A stretch of DNA of 64,000 bases from Rhytidiadelphus loreus (lineage: Eukaryota; Streptophyta; Bryopsida; Hypnales; Hylocomiaceae). Positions 24,731-36,895 of this stretch are shown here, in pieces (positions within the stretch are counted from its first letter, which is position 1; every line of letters begins with the position of its first letter). The notes beneath the pieces are model-generated. The model was not told where the DNA came from, did not search any database, and saw only the letters and a program-made list of their open reading frames with translations. The DNA lies in the NCBI GenBank assembly GCA_947034895.1, contig OX344765.1:28835001-28899000 (forward strand). The letters run 5' to 3'. The translations under genes were made by a program, and so were the position numbers.

Positions 24731-25359
24731 TCTCGACCCATTTGATCCAGAGCCAACAAAACAAAAATCGGGTGCAACTGTGAACTGAATTCATGTCATA
24801 TCCGAGTTCCCCAATTTCCATTTTGTCTCCACTGAGAGAGGCAATTCCCTTGACAATTCGTCTGTAAGTTGCACGAAATCAATCAGGATACCAGTGGTAT
24901 GTATGCCACTGGAGGTGGGGATTTGGAAAAGATTTTGTCAAGGAAAGCAGGGGCACCAATCCAAGCACGTTCAGTTCACCTAAACAACAGTGGTGCTACT
25001 TAATTATTAAACAACAAATTAAAGTTAGCTTCACTTCCTGTGCCCCTGGATGAGCAATTTAAAAATTAAAAAAAATCATGTGGCCACGATGGCCATGGCA
25101 CCCTGGATTATTGAACTTAAGCTTTACCCCACAAGCTTTGAAATGTGGTTCACATGGAGGCCCTTGTTGGGATTGGAGACATTGGGCCCGAGAAAAGGAA
25201 GCCTCATCATATGACGGACAAAGCAGTGGGTTTGGTTTGGGTTTGGGGTTGCAACCAATACACCCAAAAGTTGCACTCCTGTAGCATGCAGGATATCACT
25301 AATAAACTTAAGCGTAACTTAGTGGAAATATAAGCTCTAACGTACATTAAGAGTTGGTA
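24731..25359. other. intergenic DNA
   Basis: Slightly GC-richer spacer with overlapping short frames (25078-25333). No recognisable coding or RNA feature. Confidence 0.45.
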
Positions 25360-26960
25360 CAGTGACTGACAGAATGGATCAAACATTAAGTAATCGCAAC
25401 TTTGACTGTTGTTAATTGCAAACCAACAAGTGGTATTCTCTAGTTCAAAGCCACGCCAATCACCTACTACTTCAAGATGAGATTCTTTGAAAAGCCGATT
25501 TGTAGAGGTGGCAATGCATTTGTCATGCTAGGAGGTTGCTAGTAGTCATCTCTCTCACGTGATCAGTTTTTGACAACAAACCTGTGAACTGATGTGCACA
25601 AAGTTAGGAGGGATTTTCCACTAAGTTTAGCACTTGTAGAGCTTTTGCGTGATCCACTCTTTAATAGTTGTATGCACAATTATCCCTATTTGGTATATGC
25701 CTTCTTCTTCAGTGTTCTAAGATGCCGAGAGCATTATCTCGATAGCACGTTCAAGATAATGTAGTTTCCATACTTCAGAGAGGATGTTCACACATAAAAA
25801 TAGCAAATACTTTGCATGTAAGTATGATTGGGAAGTCTCCATAACCTTTGTTAGGTACATCTCTTTAATGTAGAATAGTCACATGAAGGTAGAACTTGGA
25901 AGTTGAATAGAACACAAGAACAAAATCAATGTGTGTATTACAATTGGTCTGGGAAGAATGGGCACTTGTGTAGATGTAGCAAGGTATGCGCAACGGGTAT
26001 TGGGAATGAGATTGAACACTCACACTATCAAGTGTGCACTTCATAGAGCCGGTTTACATTTGCAAACAAAGGTGGAAAGGCCACATCTTTCTTCCAAAAA
26101 CGTGAAGGTACGTTTAGAGTTTGCTAGAAGTCCACAAACATTGGACTGAGGATGATTGGATTCAATTACAATCTCAAACAAGAATAAAATCAATTGTTTC
26201 AATTCAGATGGAAGGGTTTTGGGCGTTGGACTCTAGGAAAAGAGCCCTTTCAATATGAATAGTTACTCAAACAATCAAACCGACACAGGTGGGAGAATTA
26301 TGATTTGGAGATGTATGTGCATCCATAGACATGGATTGATATGCAAGCTAGAAGGGTGCATTAATTAGATTTGTTATTGTGACATTTTGGAGGAAAATGT
26401 CTACAAGGTCATTTCCAAATTCAACTTAGACCCTTCATGTGTCATCTTCCAACAAGACAATGCCCCCATTCACACAACAAAGATGCTTCAAGAGTGGTTC
26501 TCACGATAATGTTTTACACTCTATTTTACTTTCTCTTTTACTCTTCTACACTTGCTCAATTGGTTGATTTGAATCCCATAGAAAACTTGTAGCCACTTCT
26601 GAAATGAAGACTTAATTGATATGAGAGGCCTCTATTAGGTTGATAGAATTGTAGGATATGTGGTAGAAAGTATGCGATACAAAATTGCAATTGTAAAGGG
26701 AGCAATAGGGAAGTGAACAAATTATTGAGGGATCATTGTTCATGGGTTAGCAAATTTGATAAAGTGCATAGGTGAATTTTGGAATTTTCTCAAACTTCTA
26801 TAGAGCTCTAATGTGAAGTTGTTTTTTCCGTATATGTATTATATAGTGTATCATATATAAGTAAAATTACCTTTTCCAATTTCATATATGTCTTTATTTT
26901 TCCACTAGAGAAGATAGAATGAAGTGTTTGCAAACATTTGATCAATTTTACCATTCACTA
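25360..26960 (+). mobile_element. Tc1-like DNA transposon, 1.6 kb, decayed
   Basis: The ends are imperfect terminal inverted repeats: CAGTGACTGACAGAATGG... on the left and, read inward from the right, TAGTGAATGGTAAAATTGATC (about 20 of 28 positions match), each bounded by TA (25358-25359 and 26961-26962). CAGT-type termini, the TA target and the 1.6-kb length are standard for Tc1/mariner. Inside lies a broken transposase frame on the plus strand. The better-known plant mariner-like elements are DD39D type; the motifs here are Tc1-like. Confidence 0.86.
25722..26625 (+). pseudogene. Tc1-like transposase pseudogene
   Basis: Pieces in several frames line up with a Tc1-family DDE transposase. 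From about 25722: an N-terminal stretch beginning MPRALS and continuing VVSILQRGCSH (first helix-turn-helix). 25931-26149: the second DNA-binding domain, with CALHRAGLH and LSSKNVKVRLEFAR. About 26200: KINCFNSDGRV, next to the normal first catalytic Asp, which appears lost (Asn). 26288-26508: GGRIMIWRC, CKLEGCI, one stop, then IFQQDNAPIHTTKMLQEWF with the second catalytic Asp. About 26569: DLNPIENL with the final Glu, in a shifted frame and followed by a stop. Frameshifts and stops show it is inactive. The distance from the second Asp to the Glu is inflated by a TTTACT-rich insertion. Confidence 0.86.
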
Positions 26961-26967
26961 TATGTGT

Positions 26968-27050
26968 AGACTAGGAAAATGATCCATGTGAAGACTTACA
27001 TGACAATTTAGAGCACTTGTGGGTCTTTTCATGGATTGTTTTCCTAGTCT
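26968..27050. repeat. 83-bp hairpin next to the Tc1 element
   Basis: AGACTAGGAAAATGATCCAT pairs with ATGGATTGTTTTCCTAGTCT; arms are about 28 bp (26968-26995 and 27023-27050) with few mismatches and a 27-nt loop. It starts six bases beyond the target TA of the Tc1 element. Possibly a tiny foldback element or an RNA hairpin. Confidence 0.6.
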
Positions 27051-28533
27051 TCTAGTACTAAATTTCCATTAATGTTTGGTTGTTCTAAATTCATTATATA
27101 TTTCAACATTTTGTTATTGTAAATCCTCCCATTTTTTAAGATGGATTTTAGCATCAAAGTAGTGAAATATTTGAATTAAAGAGCAAGTTTATAAATCAAG
27201 TTGTAGGTGTTTATAACACATGGAATCTATGCACACATACTAGCACTCTTTGATGCTAGTATGTGAGCATGTGAGCCTTCAACAACTATATAAGTACATA
27301 TCCTACAATCATTGAAGGTGCTTATAATATAAACACCTATAATACAGGTATCTATAACATAGCTACACTATTGTCATGGAAGGTTTTTAATATAGACACC
27401 TATAATATAGGTGTATAGTCTTTTACGCTCCTAGGCTCACATAATAGCACCCCTTGTTTGATTTCAACACTTCTACTTATATATGACCAATTTTAGAGGG
27501 AAAAGTTTTGGTGTAAGCAAGGGATATGAACAATCTTTGTTGACAATGGAGTGCTCAAGGGTTTCTATTCAAAACTTGATTCAAAATTATTCTTGCTTCT
27601 CTAATTATATTTTAAGACCTTATTGGGACCAATACGGGAACTCTCTTCTAAAGCCTCCTTAATTAAAGTCAATTGACCATTTTACTCTTAGAAAGAAACT
27701 CTACATCACAATGTACCCAAAAGAGGTTGCCAAAGGTATTACTTGCCCCCCTCTCTCAAAAAAATTAAAGGCCATTGATTGTTTGTTTTTTAAAATGTTT
27801 ACCTTCAAAATCGCCATTGATTTCTCAAAAAGTCACAAGATGTTGATTTTGTGAGATTTAATTTGAGCCGTCCAAATATCAATATGGATACAGATATGAA
27901 AATGAATATGGGGTACGGATACAATATCATATATGAATACATACAAAATATTGAATGTAGATACGGATATAGGTATAGTACAATACTAAATATAAATACA
28001 AATACAAGTATGGGATATGGGATATGGATACAAGTACAAGTACGAGATGAATTGTCCCATAATGTTTGTCAATCAAGTTGGTTTCAAAAAATTACAAGAA
28101 GAGAGAAGGGGAAGGGAATGAAAATTTTAAAATTTTAAAATATTTTAGGTGCATCCAAAAAAAATCTAATTTTAAAATTTAAAATTTTGGGGCTTGTGAG
28201 GCTAAAAAATTAATTAATTAATGGGCATATTGTGATAGTTTGTCACAATGTGCTCAAAAGTGTCACTATAACCCTAAGTGCTATAATCCCAAAATATTGA
28301 AAAATGAGGTGTCATAAAATTCAAGACATTTTGACATTCTATTGTCAAAAGTACCCATCATAATTTTCAAATGTTTCAAACAATGTCCAAAAAACTTCCC
28401 AAAAAAGTGTCAAAAAGAGTACAAAACAAATATTAAAACAAGTGCTGAGAAGATTGTATAAAGGAATGCCAAGAATATGTCCTCAAAAGGTGTTATAAAA
28501 AATCAAAAGTAAATATTTTTTCTCAAAAATATA
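27051..28533. other. AT-rich DNA with palindrome and GATACRGATAT-type low complexity
   Basis: A perfect 12-bp-arm palindrome CACATACTAGCA / TGCTAGTATGTG lies at 27234-27265. Between 27885 and 28045 the sequence drifts through GGATACAGATATG-, GATACGGATATAGG- and ATGGGATATGGATAC-like repeats; the open frame there (27851-28138) translates only to low-complexity Tyr/Asn/Met text. No gene. Confidence 0.55.
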
Positions 28534-28782
28534 CATTAGATGGGTTCTAGGGCCTTCGAAAGACCACGGGTTCTATTGTTGTGAGAACCTAGGGAACGTG
28601 ACTGCTGGCCTAAAACCTCAACGGTCCTACGTGGCTGAGAGGCTGCCAACGCATTTCTGGAATTTTTTTTTTTAAATTAATTTTTTTTTCTTCTAACAAC
28701 TAGCCATCTTTCATTGCGGGGGGAACAGTGAAGGGGAACAACCCTCAAATGGTCTCTCGGAGTCCTGAAAACCCATCTAATG
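28534..28782. mobile_element. TIR element 'CATTAGATGG', copy 2
   Basis: 249 bp, with CATTAGATGGGTT at the left and AACCCATCTAATG at the right, flanked on both sides by TATA. The interior (GAACGTGACTGCTGGCC, GGCTGAGAGGCTGCC, ACAGTGAAGGGGAACAACCC) aligns with 21921-22198. Non-coding. TATA or TA is the likely target duplication. Confidence 0.87.
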
Positions 28783-31739
28783 TATAGTTTTTTCTATACT
28801 AATGCTACAGAAATTAATAGTGTGATTAATAAATATGATGAGAAGTATGTCAAAAATTATAGAAAAACCTAACATGCAACATTATAATCAATACCATCCT
28901 CGAGATACCATCAATTAACTCCTAAAGCTCTTTTAAATCTAAATTGATTTTGGATTGTTGAAGTCACCTTTAGTGAAGTAGCAAAAACTATTCTTTTGCA
29001 TGCATGAATCTCACTCATGTAGTGCCTTGAAGACCTAAATATTTTTATATGCCATTGCAATACAAGTCAAGGATAACATCTTATAGATAGAAGTTCTTTA
29101 AAATACATAAAATTATATTTTAAACTCTTTTGTCCAAGGTGTTGTTTTTGTGCAATTTTGAGAGTATTTTCTTATTTTTTTGAACCAAGGAGCTTTAGGG
29201 ATTAAAGTGAAAATTATAATTAGACTCTTTGAGATTTGAAATCCTAATAGAATAACATATATTTGTAGTGGTACTAATTCAAATATTAATTTCATTAATA
29301 TATTACTTTTTTCCCCACACAAATTGACCTCTCTATGAATCATGGGATTTTTTTCATGATGGTTTTGTAAAGGTTCTTAAAACAATGAAATTTTTTATTG
29401 AGGAGTTCTTCAAGCTTTTAAGACAAGTCCAATAGAATGTGAACTCGAACCTCATATGTTGTTTATATTTGCTAGTTCACCAATTTTCACTTATCATGTT
29501 TGCAATAAAACAAGTAAGCCTATATGTTATTTGTTGCAACCTCAAAATGTCATGTTTTGCTTAGCAAAGTTGGATTCAAAACTTTAGATCATCTTTTGTT
29601 TCAAAATTGCAAAATCTATTTAGAGTGGTTCAAAATTTTATTTTCAAGATTAATTATAATTATTGAATTTCTAAATATTTCAGAAATTACTACAACATAT
29701 CATTGACAATAGAAATAAATTCTTTGAAAAGATGAAAACATTTGCTTCACTTTAACTATAAAATTTTAATATAAGAAACATTTACAGAGTAATTGACTTT
29801 TCCCCCCTCTTTTATACAAACCTTGATTTTGAAAAGTCATACATTCTTGAAGTCAATACAACGTCAATTAGATATGAATGGATAACCCTAAGGATAACCA
29901 AAAAATTTGATTATATCCTTGCACCAAGTAGAACTTTCCAACGTATATTAGATACAAGTCTATGGGCATGAAGAGGCCAAAATGTTAACTTATAATAAAT
30001 CATGGAGATTCATTACCATTGAAATATTAAATGAAATGTGTATATAAGTTGGATAGGTTTGTATGATTGAGAGCCTTCTACTAAATCTTGAGCTTTGGAT
30101 GGATAGTAACTACATGGGCAAAAATTAATCCATACAAGTTCAAGAGATGAATTCCTATGGTTTATTACTTTTAGATCAATCCATTGTTGAATTTGAGGTT
30201 GCAAGTCCTTCTTTCTATCTGTGAACCATTGTTGTGTGGATAAAGGGTGATTTCACCGCCAAGAATGTACATCATATACAATTTTATGTGGCAATAAAAA
30301 TATTTTAGGTATATATAAATTCATTGTGGGCTATAATAATATTCAAAGAGTCTAAAATTGATGTGGTATTTTGTAAAAAATGACTACTTGGGCTCTTGCT
30401 TTAGTGTCACATGTTATGGTTCTTCTACCACTTGTCACAATTTCTCTCCGCAGGATTACAAGATAAATAATATGCTCCACACCAAGTCAAATGTATAATA
30501 AAATGAATTACTTACAAACGCCACCTTTTTCCGACACAACATTGCTATTCTTTGCTCATCTATTGCCTACGGGACAAAAGGAAATGAAGCATAGTACCAC
30601 CGCAAGCTATTCATACCGTGGTGCAAATTTTTTGATTCATCCCATGATATGAAATTTTTTGAGAAGGTTCGCATGTATAATGGGCTTGTTGCTTCTTGAA
30701 ACCGAGTCTTTGTCCCTTTATACGAGCTACTGTGCAGCTACATTCTCTAGTGGCTTTGTAGTGCAGCTTCTTGTTGCTTACAGTTGTTTGTTTGCTACAA
30801 GTCATTTTTTCTCATGATTTAAAAATAAATAAAGTTAAGGCAAGTTTGAGCAGATTCTCATGTACTATTTCCGTTGCTACTCGGAATTGAGTCCTTGTCC
30901 CTAATATGAACGAGCAGTACAACGAAGCTACCTGAGTTTCTTCTAGCTTTGTTGCTGAGCCTCTTCAGTTGTTGTGTAGTGCCCTGTTCACTCCATGTCA
31001 TATTCTTAAGAGTTTTCCTCAACTTTTGGCTTCATATTTGTAAAGTATATTCTTTTGATCGTGGCTCAAATGCACAACTGCCAGGGGCTTGTCCTGATGT
31101 ATGAGGTAGGATACATGGAGCTTCTAGATGGTCATTAAAAGATGAATCTTCAGTATGATGTGATGATAAAAGTAGACTTTGGCTGGGATTAAGGTAAACC
31201 ACCTAATAATTGCGGGCAGAATGACTAATGCACTATGATTCTGCTATGTAAAAAATGTGTGAATAAATTTCAGGGGTAGACAAGTATTAAGAAACAATAT
31301 TATAGTGGGAAAAATAATTTTCAAGCTTCATCTTCTTTTTCTTCTAAATTTATAGAAAGATTTTGCCTTGAACTTCCCATGAAAGTCCGTAGATATACTT
31401 GTCAACATCAAAAAAGTAGCTATTGTAGGGCTTCTACCAACCCATGGTCCCATGCCCCACTTAACACATGCCCAATCCATAGTGACCTCAATACCAACTG
31501 CATACATATGTTGCCAGAATGAACCAATTTGCATTGATTTGAGGCTAACTCTAAGTAAATTAATGACAGTGTGTAATTCGAGGCATCGATTATGCCCACC
31601 CCAAACACATGTTACCCTCATTTCCTCCAATCAACTCCCTACAACAAGCAACTTTACAAGTAATTTTCTGTTTTCCAATACAACTCAACATCTTGGAATG
31701 GGTCTAACTTTTCTTAAATGTCCGGAACGGGAGTTTGGC
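28783..31739. other. AT-rich intergenic DNA, nothing recognised
   Basis: No host gene, RNA gene or well-defined repeat. Overlapping frames on both strands around 31328-31748 have no identifiable domain. Confidence 0.5.
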
Positions 31740-32700
31740 CTGGCCTGAGCTGGGGGTGTTGTTCCACCTTACAGCAGCAGCAGCTTCGGCCACCAGAAAC
31801 CTGTGTACCACAGCTTGGTATTCTGAGGCTGCAAGGGCGGTTGCGTGAGAAGAAACACTAAGACCACATCCCAAGACGTCCAGGCCAGGCCTGCCAGCTC
31901 TCTAACAAACCTTGATCTGGTCCAAAAGCTGGACGGATGGGGCTCCTCTGTTGTAGGCCCCCAATTTGGAGGCAACTGCCAGCCTCCGTCCAGGCACATG
32001 ACACCCACCTCGAACTACTCCTCAGCTAAGCTTAAAGCTAGGGCGGACCCCTAGTGCAAACTACTGCCGCACTAACTGAAGATGCCCTGCTACGAGCTCC
32101 GTCAATCGACGAGCTACACGAGCTAGACGAGCTAGACGAGCTAGACGAGCGAGCTAGCTAGGGCGTCGCGAGTCTCGAGAAGAACTGGTCAGTTGCCGCC
32201 TGCTTGTTGTCAGTGTATGCTTTTGAGGAGGATTTGCATTTGGTGCAGTGAGCTTGCTTCCTGCTTCAGCAAACTCACTCACCGCATTCCCAGATTTGCA
32301 TCACTCATTTGTTAGCACATCTTTGGGCACATCCTCACTGGGGCAATGATGGAACCCATCTCTGATCACTTGGAGGTAATAATTTAGGGGAAAGTTAACA
32401 TTTCTCTCGCTTTGAAATCAGGCAGCACTGGATGGATTCTTCAGCTGTTGAATGAGTCCAGTTTACTTACAACCGGTAGTGGATCCGTTAGGTTCCAGAG
32501 CTGTGTTTGGGTCAGAGCAAGAATATATGAACAGAATCTGTAGCAGCAGATGTGAGATTATTTGGGAGAGAGGGAGGAGACAAATGAGGGAGGAGACAAA
32601 TGAGTGAAGAGTATCTCAACCGAATTGGAGAATGAGTGATGAGTGATATATACAGCAGGCAATGGGTGTGCAAAAGATTAGGGTGATTCACTATTGGTAT
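31740..32700. other. GC-balanced island
   Basis: Composition rises compared with both flanks, and restriction-like words such as GAGCTAGC cluster. Short frames exist on both strands but none is convincing. It may be a promoter or exon remnant; no assignment is possible. A 9-bp repeat lies inside. Confidence 0.35.
32109..32149. repeat. 9-bp tandem repeat ACGAGCTAG
   Basis: Four near-perfect units at 32109-32144 plus a partial unit. Confidence 0.93.
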
Positions 32701-33146
32701 TGTGAGAATTTAGGGTTTTCTAACAGTGTATAGTGGAACCTTTCTAAAGTAATTATAACTTCTCTAAAGGTATGTGCACACTTGGCGTTTGCAAACACCA
32801 CGCTTTAAAAGATAAAACTTTCGCATAAGAAAGAAATAATCTTTTTTTATGGAGCTCAGGTTCGAAACTGCTATCAGAGTTTTTTAACTACTTGCAGTTC
32901 ACGCATGACTCATACTTCTTCAACCCTACACTACAGCCGGAGGTCACCCTCTGCAAAAAAACATCAAAATTTCAAAATCTGAATGATTTTGAAAATTAAC
33001 AAATCATTTTGTTAAATCCAAAGAAGATTAACTATAAAGAAATTTTAAATCCTAGAAATGATGTCAACTCAATTAATTGCCTTCACTAATCATTGAGTGG
33101 AGAGATCGTTTTTTTATCATGGTATCCATTTTTCATCATGGATCCT

Positions 33147-33332
33147 CAAAGGATATGGGACAATTTGAAGATGAGAGCTTGACCACTCATTGTCAAAATG
33201 CAAGAATTATGTTCAATGTAGAACTTTAGATCTCATTTTTTCATAGTAGAATTATTTTTTTAAGAAATTTTTAACTAAAAAAAGTTGGTAAATCAAGCTA
33301 ACTTTCATCTTCAAATTGTCCCATATCCTTTG
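33147..33332. repeat. perfect 27-bp inverted repeat inside the 1.4-kb element
   Basis: CAAAGGATATGGGACAATTT... at 33147-33173 is exactly the reverse complement of 33306-33332. Perfect arms inside an otherwise decayed region suggest a younger foldback nested in the older element. Confidence 0.9.
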
Positions 33333-33759
33333 ACAAAGAAAATGTCAAAGAAAATGTTCTTCCAACCCCTCTATGAATTTTGTCCCTAACTTTTGATTGG
33401 AGGTTTGAAATCTCTAATGGATTTTTGATAATGAAAGTTAGTTTTATTTAACAACTTTTCTTAGTCCAAAATTTCTACTATGAAAAGATGATCTTTGAAG
33501 TTCTACATTGAACACAAATCTTGCTTTTGACTTAACTAGGTATGAGTGATTGAACTTCTACTAATCCTAATTTACATATCCCATATGGGTTGTTTTACCT
33601 CCCATCACCCCAATTGTATAAAGACATTGCCTATTCATCCTCATATTCTTGATTATAGTGGTAGAGGGTTTAAAATACATGTGAACTAGTTGTTGGAGAA
33701 TTGCAATATTTTTTATTTTTCCAAGTGGGGTCCTTTTAATTTTTGCCTTGGGCAGTCAT

Positions 33760-34075
33760 TGCTCTTATGTAATGGGCTGTTGAGGGCTCCATTTGATAAG
33801 AATGGTTGTCAAGTTTTGTAGTGGTGGGCCAACAATAAAGAAGTGATTAATGGTGTAGTAGCGTTTTCAAGTCTATGCCACCTCGGCCATTACTCTTACG
33901 TAATGGGCTGTCGAGGGTTCTATTTGATAAGAGTAGTTGTCAAGTGCTGAAATCTTCATTTTTAGAAGATTACCAAGTTGTAGTTATCGACTATTTTTGT
34001 AGTGGTGGGCCAACAATAAAGAGGTGATTAATGGTGTAGTAGCATTGTCAAGTCCATGCCACCTTGGTTGCCATG
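33760..34075. repeat. direct duplication, two units
   Basis: GTAATGGGCTGTTGAGGG / GTAATGGGCTGTCGAGGG and the phrase GTGGTGGGCCAACAATAAAG occur twice, with a roughly 50-bp insertion in the second unit. Confidence 0.85.
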
Positions 34076-34181
34076 TAGGTTTGGTTGATATTTAAGCATT
34101 CATGTCGGAATGCGCTATGATTTACAATTGATTTAATGCTTTAACGTCGCCACCATAAGGCCAAATGTGCACATACCTTTA

Positions 34182-36189
34182 AGGTATGTAATATTGATTG
34201 TTTAATCCTAGCTTGGTTGCATACAAACGTCATTACTACAATTGACCTTCCTTAATGTCATATAGTTAACCCAAATCATGTCCCTATTACTTTGAAGATT
34301 TTTTTTTGTATACAATGTTGTTGACATTGACATGTGAAAAATGTGCAAATACAAATCTACAATACAAGTAGCCTCATAAAAGATTCACTTCGAGGATTTT
34401 TGGATTTGGTAGACATTGCTTTGGTGATTCATACAAAGCAATCAATACTAAAAAAATACATAATCTTGTACTCAAAATTGACACAAGTTTAGTTTTGCTT
34501 CTTTCATGATTGATCAACACTAACATAGGAGTAGTTGAAGCCATCATTTACAATAAAAGATGGAAAAAGAAACTTGAAAAAAACCCATTGTTGACCATAA
34601 TACATGAAAGTACTAGAAACATTGCAATATTATACAATAATGTATGGCATAATTCTTTATGGCGACCTTCTTTCTAGAAAGGGCCTACTCCACTAGTGCC
34701 ATCTTTGTCTTCACTTCCTTCTTCCACCTCCAATGCCAATAGTGTTCAAGGTGTAGAAGGGACAAATCTTTTACAATTATTTTCATGTATTACATGCAAA
34801 CTAGTAGACATACCCATGTATAAATGACAATGATAACTATTGCATGCAATTGTATTTACTAGATTTGATTGCTCTAATTCATTCTCTATCAAATGAATTA
34901 GTAACTTCCGCTTCCTAATTAACTTGCTTTCAATTCCTCTCACATTACGAGTTACTTATTTTTGTTTTTTGACCACAAAAATGAGATTGTGATTCCCTAG
35001 TTAGGACCTCAATGGTTAACAATATAAAAAACAAACAAGAACAATGGTAAGACTAGCCTAATCCTGTTGTAAGATTGGTGGGAATTTTTTTTGAAATGAA
35101 GGTCAATCTTATTAAAAAGCTATTTTTGAAAAGAACAAGAAAAACAGGGTTTTGTAGTATGGTACTTAGAGAATTTCCACTTGTGCACAATCAAAACACC
35201 ACACTAATGAGACAGCTTGCCCGGCCTCATTATTTGAGAATGAGGGACGGATTGGGTTGAACCCCCGTTCACACTTGGTGTGATAATCCTTGGGATAAGA
35301 ATTGGAATTTACACAAAGCAAATGTTGAATTTAGATTTTTGCTTGATTCAAGGGAGGTTCTATAGTAGGCACCCAAAAATGCGCCAGTGATCCTAAATCA
35401 CCATCTTCATTCTATGTACATCTCCAAAATCAACTACGTACCTGTGTACTGTACAAGAAACACTTTTAGAACCAAACCTTGTTTGTTCAAAACTTTTGCA
35501 TACAATATCAAAATGTCGTGTTCTTTCGTGTATTGAAACCTCTGTACACTTGCCAATAAAAAAATATGAAAATTTGAACAATCTATCAATAGTAATTTGG
35601 CATATTAGCAATTAGTGGCGGTTTTAGAGGTACCCATCTTATTCATTCTCTAGAGCTTTGGAGTCATTATTCACATGCCATTTTTCCAAATTTTGACTCT
35701 TTGACAACAAAATAAAGTGACAAGAAGAAAATGCTACCTAGGATCCAAGCTCTAAGTGCGAATGACCGAGCTTGATTTTTTAAGGGGCTATACCGGGCTG
35801 ATTTGGGACTTGAGTGTACACGAAGTGCAGAACTAAAATGAAGTGTAGTTTGGACATGCTTACAATGAAACAATGGCAATGATTTTAGCTAGGATTGGCG
35901 ACCGAATCTTCAAAGTTTATGAATTATTTGGCTAGGAATGTTGAACTTATTACTACTATTGTCCCATAATATTAGTCTTATTTCCTTCTATAACATTCCC
36001 AAAAGTCCCAAGAGTCCTCTTGGGGACTTTTGAAAGTTTGGGCAAGTACTTATGATCTCAATTATTGGCTAGATTTTTTGAATTTTTTTTCAAGATAGGA
36101 AAATTAATTAGCTTTCAATGAGCATAATTTTTATTCAATTAATGCCCAAGAAAAAAAGTTATACCACTTTAAGCCCAAAACAAGAAAGG
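34182..36189. other. AT-rich intergenic DNA
   Basis: No genes. A near-perfect palindrome, AAAAGTCCCAAGAG / CTCTTGGGGACTTTT, lies at 36001-36031. Open frames near 35393-35879 are unsupported. Confidence 0.5.
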
Positions 36190-36895
36190 ATAGGCAACAA
36201 AAGAAAACAACGTAAAATTGAAATAATATATTTTTAAATTTATTTCTCATAGATTATATTCTTGTCTACATGGAAAATTTGATTCGTTCCATTTGGATAA
36301 GTAATGTGAAAGTTATGAAGCTTTTTGAGAAAATAATGAATTAGATCTATTTTTAAACTCAATTTTAACAATTTAAAAAAAAAAGAGTTGAAGATGGTTT
36401 AGTTTTCTTTCTAAAACAATCTCACATTTGAAATTAGTGTGTTTCAATTCCATCTTAAAGCTTTTAACAATTTAGTTTTTTCTCCTATCTCATATGTCCT
36501 TTGATTTAACAATTTTCTTAAAAATGAAAATTGCAAGGTTATGAAAAGAAATTTCAAAACCTCAATTCAATTATTCAACATAAAAGAAAATTTAATTTGC
36601 AATCTATAATATAAAAATTTCCAGTTACAAGATTTAAAGCTTTATACTTTAGTCAAGCTAGGAACAAAAATACTTGTTTTTTTCACTTAAAACCTTTGTA
36701 TTTTGTGAACTATATGGTTAAAGTTTCTAAAAAAAATTCAAGACATTTTCATACTAGTCTAGTGCAAGATTCTAAGGTTGGATATTAAAAAAAAATTGAA
36801 ATTTTTATTATTTATATTGAAAATGGTAATTTGTGGACATAAATATGGCCTTGAAACTTTTGGGGGTTAATCCCAATTTAATTCCTCCCTTCAGC
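36190..36895 (+). repeat. AT-rich dispersed repeat, copy
   Basis: 36190-36520 matches 3690-3990. 36650-36895 ends with CTTGAAACTTTTGGGGGTTAA, like the ends of the copies at 4868 and 23265. Confidence 0.6.

Larger units (their letters stand above)
32767..34179. mobile_element. 1.4-kb non-coding TIR element
   Basis: The left end AAGGTATGTGCACACTTGGC matches the inverse of the right end GGCCAAATGTGCACATACCTT, and TA flanks both ends (32765-32766, 34180-34181). There is no ORF of useful size. The interior holds a perfect 27-bp inverted pair (33147-33173 with 33306-33332), a second inverted pair (about 33184-33240 with 33490-33550) and a direct duplication (33760-34075). TIR plus TA suggests a Tc1/mariner- or Harbinger-type non-autonomous element built from nested foldbacks. 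Confidence 0.68.

Noticed and set aside
27851..28138. 95-residue Tyr/Asn/Met-rich frame
   Set aside because: It is a translation of a drifting simple repeat.
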